Below, piece after piece: positions 1 through 4,802 of a DNA stretch of 8,787 nucleotides. A program made the position numbers and the translations under genes. The DNA comes from Bacteroidota bacterium (GTDB taxonomy: Bacteria > Bacteroidota > Ignavibacteria > Ignavibacteriales > Ignavibacteriaceae), in the NCBI GenBank assembly GCA_030706105.1, contig JAUZPC010000101.1:1-8787 (forward strand). Reading direction: 5' to 3'. The notes under the pieces were generated by a model that was given only the letters and a program-made list of their open reading frames with translations, had not been told where the DNA came from and ran no database searches. How positions within the stretch are numbered: position 1 is the first letter of the stretch; every line of letters starts with the position of its first letter.

Positions 1-367
1 AGATATCAGCAACTAAAGCATTCCCTGCCCCGTTTATTGCACCACCTCCTAATCCTATCAGAAATATGGAAAGTTGCAGCATTGCATAACTTCTTCCTAA
101 AGCAAGTCCTTCAAAACCAATTAGCACCATAGCACTACAGATTATGAGCATATACTTGTAACCATATTTATCAACCAAAGGACCAAAAAAGAGGGATCCG
201 ATTATTAGCCCTATAGGCAAGAATGTAACGAGGGCGCCGGTCTGTATGTCATTAAGGTTAAATGTTTTAACTACATTTGGCAATATAGAGCCGAGTGAAG
301 TCAGAACAATTCCAAATAAAAGCAGTCCCATGCAGGAAGCCGCAAAAACAAGTTTTCTATTATACAT
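1..367 (-). CDS. MFS transporter, N-terminal part (runs off window)
   Basis: This is the first 122 codons of a major facilitator superfamily permease; the rest lies beyond base 1. The reading frame opens at the ATG at 367-365 and stays open to the window edge. The translation shows about four hydrophobic segments (residues ~6-28, 43-61, 72-90, 96-116). Between the second and third is the MFS loop 2-3 signature, G-P-L-V-D-K-Y-G-Y-K (62-71), with its conserved Gly, Asp and basic residue. Segment 4 contains the Gly/Asn-rich stretch GGGAINGAGNALVAD, which is reminiscent of sugar-transporting MFS branches. No good Shine-Dalgarno is visible before the start. It follows the ROK kinase homologue by 101 bases in the same direction, so import of a sugar or sugar derivative is a reasonable inference; the substrate cannot be read from this fragment. 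Confidence 0.85.
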   Translation of the reverse strand, partial: MYNRKLVFAASCMGLLLFGIVLTSLGSILPNVVKTFNLNDIQTGALVTFLPIGLIIGSLFFGPLVDKYGYKYMLIICSAMVLIGFEGLALGRSYAMLQLSIFLIGLGGGAINGAGNALVADI

Positions 368-415
368 AAATTATAACTTTAATATTTTTTAATAATTTTT
401 CTAATCTTTCCCAAA

Positions 416-423
416 CAAAAATA
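416..423 (-). promoter_or_regulatory. possible -7 element of a promoter for the MFS gene
   Basis: The minus strand reads TATTTTTG here, an exact match to the Bacteroidota -7 consensus TAnnTTTG, about 50 bases before the MFS start codon in the 101-base gap after the ROK gene. No TTG is found 19-21 bases upstream, so only half of the promoter pattern is present. In such AT-rich DNA a chance match is quite possible. If real, the MFS gene would be partly independent of the kinase transcript. Confidence 0.22.
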
Positions 424-468
424 CATGCAATACATATTATCTTTGTATATAGTTAAAGACCAATCTGA

Positions 469-1416
469 TTACAATATGTTATCCTTTGCCAGATATCCGG
501 CGCCGTACAACCCGGCTTCGCTGCCAATCTCCGATGGCAAGAATTTTACCTGCGTAATTGAGATTGGTTGAGCCCACTTTTTAGCTTCATTATAAATTTC
601 ATTAATAAATTTAACTGCCGGACCAAAAACGCCACCTCCAAAGATGATCACTTCCGGATTAAATAAACTTACAAAATTAGCCGCTGCCATCCCCCAAAAT
701 TCAATGGCTATTTTAATGGTTTTAACAGCAGCTTCGTCATTCAACTCGTATGCTTCAAAAACGTCATGTGAGGTTACCGCATCAATTGACTTATTCTTTA
801 ACGTTATACTCTCCGGCAAGTCTGCAAGAACCTCTTTAGCTACCCTTGCAATGCCATCGCCCGAGGCATGATATTCAAAACACCCGTAATTAATGTACTT
901 TGCATAAAATGGACGGTCTAAAGCCATCCACCCTGTTGCGCCTGCAATATCATTTGCACCTCTAAGAATTTTGCCATCAATAAGTATTCCTGCACCAATT
1001 CCTGTACCTACGGCCATAAAAATAGCATTCTTTATATTCTTAGCGCTCCCCTGCCAAACTTCGCCAAGAATATAACAAGCTCTGTCACTATCTATTTTAA
1101 TTTTAATATCTTGAGGTACACAAGATTTAAGTCTTTCTAATAGAGGATAGTTGTCCCAACCGTTTATGTTGGGAGCCCAAACACAGCCGGTTTTAGAATA
1201 ATAAATTCCGGGGATAGAAACGCCGATCCCCGTAATATTTAGTTTATTTTCGCTTGAATAGAATAGTAATTTTTTTATTAAATCAATAATAATATTGCCG
1301 GCATCATCGCCGCCTTTTCCATCAAGATAAATTTTTTCTTTACGTTCCAGCTTATCATTATGGAAAACTGCACCAGCTATTTTTGTACCGCCTATATCAA
1401 TACCGATTAAGGCCAT
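469..1416 (-). CDS. ROK-family sugar kinase homologue, divergent
   Basis: 315 residues, a normal length for ROK (repressor/ORF/kinase) proteins, with no N-terminal HTH, so the kinase rather than the repressor type. Phosphate-binding DIGGTK is at 7-12, the second nucleotide loop VGTGIGAGI at 136-144, and a C-terminal GGGVFG at 260-265. The usual E-N-D-A-N catalytic motif appears as D-S-D-R-A (109-113), keeping the catalytic Asp111. Two hallmarks are missing. The ExGH substrate/zinc motif reads A-T-G-W (160-163), and the CxCGxxGCxE zinc site is reduced to GCFE (178-181), without the first two cysteines. Known ROK members phosphorylate glucose, fructose, GlcNAc or ManNAc with ATP; here the substrate is uncertain and loss of kinase activity is possible. 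The start is well supported by AAGGAGGT (1428-1421) and by the typical MALIGIDIGGT opening. It lies 44 bases after the oadG-like gene and before an MFS transporter. Confidence 0.88.
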   Translation of the reverse strand: MALIGIDIGGTKIAGAVFHNDKLERKEKIYLDGKGGDDAGNIIIDLIKKLLFYSSENKLNITGIGVSIPGIYYSKTGCVWAPNINGWDNYPLLERLKSCVPQDIKIKIDSDRACYILGEVWQGSAKNIKNAIFMAVGTGIGAGILIDGKILRGANDIAGATGWMALDRPFYAKYINYGCFEYHASGDGIARVAKEVLADLPESITLKNKSIDAVTSHDVFEAYELNDEAAVKTIKIAIEFWGMAAANFVSLFNPEVIIFGGGVFGPAVKFINEIYNEAKKWAQPISITQVKFLPSEIGSEAGLYGAGYLAKDNIL

Positions 1417-1420
1417 TTAA

Positions 1421-1428
1421 ACCTCCTT
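1421..1428 (-). promoter_or_regulatory. strong ribosome binding site for the ROK gene
   Basis: The minus strand reads AAGGAGGT, ending 4 bases before the ATG at 1416-1414. It is the only near-perfect anti-Shine-Dalgarno match among the genes of this window (the others are AAGGA, GGAG or nothing), so it fixes the start and suggests strong, independent translation initiation. Confidence 0.8.
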
Positions 1429-1460
1429 ATACTTTTTTATTTATAGCAAAAAGTAACAAA

Positions 1461-1799
1461 TTATTCTTTGCGCTCTATTTTTTGCGGAAACATTTTATCC
1501 AATATTTTTGTTATAAAGAAAAACAAAAACATAAAGGCTAAGACACCGCCCATACCTTTACAGGTAATGATAAAAGCATTCCAAAAATTATCTTTAATTG
1601 AGCTCTCTTTAACAGGAGTCTCAACTTTAACATCAGCAACTTTTTCTTTAGCTTTGTTTGTATCGCTTACAGCAGCTACAGACTGTTGCTCGATTTTCTT
1701 TTCAGTTTTAATTTTACTGGCAACGGCAGCCTTATTTTGCGCATTTACAGAAAAAGTAAAAGCCAGAATGACAGTAAAAAATAATAATAAATATTTCAT
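1461..1799 (-). CDS. oadG: OadG-like gamma subunit of a Na+-pumping decarboxylase, with signal peptide
   Basis: 112 residues. Residues 1-20 form a signal peptide (MKY, hydrophobic core, SVNA|Q). Residues 21-70 are a Lys/Ala/Val-rich, probably disordered linker. Residues ~73-100 are a membrane segment containing K-G-M-G-G-V-L-A-F-M-F-L-F-F-F, ending in KMFPQKIERKE. This segment matches the first helix of classical OadG (GMGxVLAFLFL...FFP in Klebsiella), which anchors the gamma subunit and helps assemble alpha with beta. The architecture is unusual: in classical OadG that helix is at the N-terminus and is followed by a cytoplasmic tail that contacts alpha and binds zinc. Here the extension precedes the helix and only about 10 residues follow. 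It starts 36 bases after the oadB gene; AAGGA (1814-1810) lies 10 bases before the ATG. Family assignment is fairly sure because of the helix signature and the neighbour; the exact role is inferred. Confidence 0.72.
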   Translation of the reverse strand: MKYLLLFFTVILAFTFSVNAQNKAAVASKIKTEKKIEQQSVAAVSDTNKAKEKVADVKVETPVKESSIKDNFWNAFIITCKGMGGVLAFMFLFFFITKILDKMFPQKIERKE

Positions 1800-1835
1800 A
1801 ATTTCATAATCCTTAAAATATGTTGTTAGAATAAT

Positions 1836-2933
1836 CTATTTAACTAATGATAAAATAATACCTCCTGCAATAACAGATCCGATCTGACCTGACACGTTTG
1901 CACTAACAGCATGCATCAATAGAAAGTTAAATTGATCTTCTTTCTGTCCCATATTATGAATTACTCTGGCTGACATGGGGAATGCAGAAATACCTGCTGC
2001 CCCAATCATAGGATTTATTTTTTTCTTAAAAAATACATTTAATATCTTTGCAAAAATGACACCTCCTGCGGAATCAAATATAAAAGCTACCAAACCTAAT
2101 GCTATAATAATAAGAGTATTAATATTTAAGAATTTATCGGCAGTCATTGTATAAGCAATTGCTATTCCTAAAAGTATAGTCACTAAACTTGCTAATTCAT
2201 TTTGTGCAGTCTGTGAAAGTTTATTTAAGACACCGCACTCTCTAATTAAATTACCAAACATCAAAAAGCCGATAAGAGCAACAGAAGAAGGCGCAACAAT
2301 ACCGGCAACAATTGTAACAACAATAGGGAAAAGAATTAAAGTTGTTCTGGAAACACTATGGGCAGTAGCCTCCATTCTAATTAATCTTTCCTTTTTTGTA
2401 GTCAATGCCCTAATAACCGGCGGCTGAATAATTGGAACTAAAGACATATAAGAATATGCTGCTATAGAAATAGGACCAAGTAAGTCTTTTGCAAATTTAG
2501 TAGCTACGTAAATTGAAGTAGGGCCGTCTGCAGCACCTATAATACCAATTGACGCGGCTTGTCTTAAATTAAAGCCAAATAAAGTGGCAAGCATCATTGT
2601 AAAAAAGATACCAAACTGAGCCGCACCTCCAAATAATAGTAATTTCGGATTCTTAAATAATGGTGAGAAATCAATCATAGCACCAACGGCAATAAATATC
2701 AGTAAAGGTAAAATATCCGTCATAATACCGGCGTTGAATAGGATGGTTAAAGCACCCCCCTCTTCAACAGCGGCAGAAAGAGGAATATTTGCCATGATAG
2801 CCCCAAAGCCAATTGGTAATAGAAGAGCCGGCTCATATTCTTTGGCAATTGCCAAATATATTAATAGCCCGCCTATACCCAGCATTACAGCCTGCTGCCA
2901 GGAAATGGAGGTTAAACCAACAAGTAGTTCCAT
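1836..2933 (-). CDS. oadB: Na+-translocating decarboxylase beta subunit (OadB/MmdB/GcdB family)
   Basis: 365 residues, nearly all hydrophobic with about nine or more membrane segments; this is the Na+ channel subunit that couples decarboxylation of a carboxybiotin to sodium export across the inner membrane. Signatures: GAADGPTS at 133-140, where Asp136 corresponds to the essential Asp of the family (Asp203 in Klebsiella OadB); the following AAYSYMSLVPIIQPP (158-172) and RALTTKKER (175-183); and NPMIGAAGISAFPMSARV (307-324), whose Asn307 and Ser316 match the Na+-linked Asn373/Ser382 by spacing. The C-terminal LLMHAVSANVSGQIGS (338-353) is also typical. The length fits the shorter MmdB-like form rather than the ~430-residue enteric OadB. 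GGAG (2945-2942) lies 8 bases before the ATG. The substrate (oxaloacetate, methylmalonyl-CoA or glutaconyl-CoA) depends on an alpha subunit not present here, so the symbol denotes the family only. Confidence 0.93.
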   Translation of the reverse strand: MELLVGLTSISWQQAVMLGIGGLLIYLAIAKEYEPALLLPIGFGAIMANIPLSAAVEEGGALTILFNAGIMTDILPLLIFIAVGAMIDFSPLFKNPKLLLFGGAAQFGIFFTMMLATLFGFNLRQAASIGIIGAADGPTSIYVATKFAKDLLGPISIAAYSYMSLVPIIQPPVIRALTTKKERLIRMEATAHSVSRTTLILFPIVVTIVAGIVAPSSVALIGFLMFGNLIRECGVLNKLSQTAQNELASLVTILLGIAIAYTMTADKFLNINTLIIIALGLVAFIFDSAGGVIFAKILNVFFKKKINPMIGAAGISAFPMSARVIHNMGQKEDQFNFLLMHAVSANVSGQIGSVIAGGIILSLVK

Positions 2934-2974
2934 AATTGTAGCTCCGTATTTGTTTTATAATATAGTTCTGAATT

Positions 2975-3019
2975 AATATAAGATAAGTATTTATTTACTT
3001 TCAAAATTGACTTTGAAAG
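2975..3019 (-). promoter_or_regulatory. candidate promoter and palindromic operator upstream of oadB
   Basis: On the minus strand TTGAAA (3004-2999; 5 of 6 to TTGACA) is followed after 18 bases by TATATT (2980-2975; 5 of 6 to TATAAT), putting a start near 2968, about 35 bases before the oadB ATG. An inverted repeat, CTTTCAAA (2998-3005) and TTTGAAAG (3012-3019) with 6 bases between, covers the -35 box, as an operator would. I found no Bacteroidota-type TTG/TAnnTTTG pair in this 263-base gap. AT-rich DNA makes chance promoter matches likely, so the call is tentative. Confidence 0.35.
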
Positions 3020-3138
3020 GTTGTAGGCTCTTTTTAAGGGACTTTTTGCTGAAACTAATATCATTTGATACAATAAAACAGAGATTATTTAATAAGTCTA
3101 AATTAGTGAAAAATAAATTACAAAAGAAAGAAAAAATC

Positions 3139-3161
3139 TAAAAAATAGTAAATATTTTTTA
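3139..3161 (-). terminator. possible weak terminator after the molybdoenzyme operon
   Basis: Read on the minus strand, a 9-bp stem TAAAAAATA / TATTTTTTA with a 5-nt loop is followed by GATTTTTTC, about 35 bases after the stop codon of the MocA-like gene. The stem is entirely A-T, so it would be a weak intrinsic terminator and may simply be AT-rich spacer. Confidence 0.3.
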
Positions 3162-3196
3162 AGAAGAAGCCGTTATTAAGCGAATTGATTAACTTA

Positions 3197-3790
3197 TTAA
3201 AAGAGTTTTTGGTAATCTTCAGCTACATCAATATCTTCAATTGTGGATGAAGTATTGCATGGAAAATATTTTTTTTTGAAATGCCCCAATTGAATAATCT
3301 GCTTTAAATTTTTGCCGGCCAGGGCAAATTCAATTTCCTTACAAATATTAGAATTAAAAATTACCGGATGCCCTTTCCTTTCCCCGTATATTGGCTGTAT
3401 CCAATCATAATTAGGATCTATTTCTTCTTCAAAATGGCTATAGAAGGAAACAGGGATTTGAGGCTGATCCACAAAATGATACATAATCCAATCTGCTTTA
3501 CTAATTGATTTAATTCCCATCTGTAATGATGTAAACATACCATTCATATAATCTTCGTTCACTATGAATTTAATTTTTTCAAGAGGTATATTCTCCACTT
3601 TTAGTTCAGACAGCACTTTTTCATTAACTATTTTACTTTCATGCCCCAATACTACTGTTACATTATCACATACGGTAAGCAGTTTAATTATAATACATGA
3701 AGTAAAGGTTAGATTATTATAAGAAAGCAGAGCCTTATTAGAACCCATCCTTTTAGAAAGTCCGGCTGCAATTAGTAATCCTGTAATCAT
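3197..3790 (-). CDS. mocA: MocA/MobA-like molybdopterin nucleotidyltransferase
   Basis: 197 residues, matching the usual ~190-200 of MocA (CTP:molybdopterin cytidylyltransferase). The N-terminal nucleotide loop L-I-A-A-G-x-S-K-R-M-G-x-N-K (6-19) is intact, with the conserved Arg14, Gly16 and Lys19. Further family blocks are NEDYMNGMFTSLQMGI (78-93), the metal/substrate Asp in VDQPQIP (107-113), G-x-x-K-G-H-P-V-I-F (136-145) and the terminal D-I-D-x-A-E-D-Y (187-194). The enzyme attaches CMP (MocA) or GMP (MobA) to Mo-molybdopterin in the cytoplasm; as the last gene of a Mo-hydroxylase operon, cytidylylation is the likelier job, since this enzyme class carries MCD. It begins 10 bases after the FAD-subunit stop codon, directly at the foot of a long hairpin, and has no recognisable Shine-Dalgarno, suggesting translation coupled to the gene before it. 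MobA-type GTP specificity cannot be excluded by eye. Confidence 0.85.
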   Translation of the reverse strand: MITGLLIAAGLSKRMGSNKALLSYNNLTFTSCIIIKLLTVCDNVTVVLGHESKIVNEKVLSELKVENIPLEKIKFIVNEDYMNGMFTSLQMGIKSISKADWIMYHFVDQPQIPVSFYSHFEEEIDPNYDWIQPIYGERKGHPVIFNSNICKEIEFALAGKNLKQIIQLGHFKKKYFPCNTSSTIEDIDVAEDYQKLF

Positions 3791-3836
3791 AACATCATCA
3801 TTAAATTATTTCAGAAAATAATTTAATGATGATGTT
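3791..3836 (-). repeat. perfect 21-bp inverted repeat at the FAD/mocA gene junction
   Basis: Bases 3791-3811 pair without mismatch with 3816-3836 around a 4-base loop (3812-3815). On the transcribed minus strand the 5' arm lies in the last codons of the FAD-subunit gene, the 3' arm holds its TAA stop (3803-3801), and the stem ends one base before the ATG of the MocA-like gene (3790). It contains a TGATGATG run but no Shine-Dalgarno. On this strand no T-run follows, so it is not a normal terminator for the operon; on the plus strand it is followed by TTTTT (3835-3839), so it could stop antisense transcription. Roles in translational coupling, mRNA processing or 3'-end protection fit the position and are inference. 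Confidence 0.9.
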
Positions 3837-4778
3837 TTTCATCATGATAGCCTTGTAGCCATTCATGGAAAGCGGATTGGCATCTTTTACAAATGCTTCA
3901 GCAAAAGACTCAATTGCTTTGTTATTTTTCAAATCCAAACCGATTAAGTCCTTATTCCCCTTAACAGAGAAATAAGGTGCCGGAGCTACACCACCAAAGA
4001 CCAAACTACCTTTCGTTATTTTTTTACCGTCAAGAACTAAGGAGGCAGCTAAACTGACTAAGGCAAAATCCCATGTTTCCCTTTCTTTAATCTTAATGTA
4101 ATTCGACTTTAGATCCCTTGGTTGTGCAGGTATTCTTATCTTTGTTACTATGTCCCCTTTCTCTAAAATGGTTTCTTTTAAATAATTTGCAGATGGAAGG
4201 ATATAAAAATCCTGAAGCGGAATTTCCTTTTCCCTGCCATTAGAAAATACTGATACAAAAGCCCCAAGAGAAATAAGAGCAGGAGCAAGATCTGAAGGAT
4301 TTACAATAAAACAAGGTCCTCCATTCATTATACAATGGTATTTGTTAAAGCCATCAAAAGCAAAGCAGGTGTCCCCTCCTTTACGCAGGCAATTAAAATC
4401 ACCTCTAAAATAATTACATCTGGGGCGCTGACATAAGTTCCCCCCAACTGTGCCAATGTTTCTTAATTGAGGAGAAGCTATCTGGCTTGCTGCCTGATGT
4501 AATACGTTATAATTTTTTTTAATAAATACATTATTAATAATCTCTGAAATAGACGTTAAAGCTCCAATATTTAACTCTCCTGAGGGCTCCTGATTAATAT
4601 ATTTCAGATCTTTTAGATATTTCAGATTTAGAATATTATCGGCTTTTATTATGTCCTCTTTTAAAAGTCCCAGAAGATCAGTCCCGCCGGCATTTAGAAA
4701 ATTCAGTTCATTTTTATTTGCTAAAAATGCAGAAGCGGCACTTAGACTTAGGGGATATACATAACTTTTAAATTTCAT
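3801..4778 (-). CDS. FAD-binding (and 4Fe-4S) subunit of a xanthine dehydrogenase-family Mo hydroxylase
   Basis: 325 residues, typical for the medium subunit (PaoB/YagS-like). It passes electrons from the Fe-S centres to FAD and on to the acceptor. The FAD pyrophosphate loop is N-A-G-G-T-D-L at 29-35, and the second FAD motif I-G-T-V-G-G-N-L is at 108-115. The region 116-156 is a Cys-rich insertion with Cys116, 121, 130, 138, 149 and 156; the spacing of 121, 130, 138 and 156 fits the four ligands of the extra [4Fe-4S] cluster of PaoB-type subunits. NPSDLAPAL (160-168) follows. The C-terminal CO-dehydrogenase flavoprotein-like domain begins near 225 (IKIKERETWDFALVSLAASL). AAGGA (4789-4785) lies 6 bases before the ATG. 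It follows the Mo subunit by 24 bases, so the order is 2Fe-2S, Mo, FAD rather than the 2Fe-2S, FAD, Mo of E. coli paoABC. There is no signal peptide; export would depend on the Tat-bearing partner. Confidence 0.92.
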   Translation of the reverse strand: MKFKSYVYPLSLSAASAFLANKNELNFLNAGGTDLLGLLKEDIIKADNILNLKYLKDLKYINQEPSGELNIGALTSISEIINNVFIKKNYNVLHQAASQIASPQLRNIGTVGGNLCQRPRCNYFRGDFNCLRKGGDTCFAFDGFNKYHCIMNGGPCFIVNPSDLAPALISLGAFVSVFSNGREKEIPLQDFYILPSANYLKETILEKGDIVTKIRIPAQPRDLKSNYIKIKERETWDFALVSLAASLVLDGKKITKGSLVFGGVAPAPYFSVKGNKDLIGLDLKNNKAIESFAEAFVKDANPLSMNGYKAIMMKNIIIKLFSEII

Positions 4779-4802
4779 TGTAATTCCTTTTAATACAATA
4801 GA

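Noticed and set aside
438..445. TATCTTTG on the plus strand, a match to the Bacteroidota -7 consensus
   Set aside because: No TTG 19-21 bases upstream, and it would transcribe antisense into the ROK gene; probably chance in AT-rich spacer.
1468..1809. Open frame on the plus strand matching the oadG-like gene in extent
   Set aside because: It is the antisense shadow of the oadG-like gene. The minus-strand frame has a clear signal peptide, OadG helix and ribosome site.
3791..3839. The long hairpin as an intrinsic terminator of the minus-strand operon
   Set aside because: On the minus strand it is followed by an ATG and coding sequence, not a U-run; only the plus-strand reading has Ts after it.
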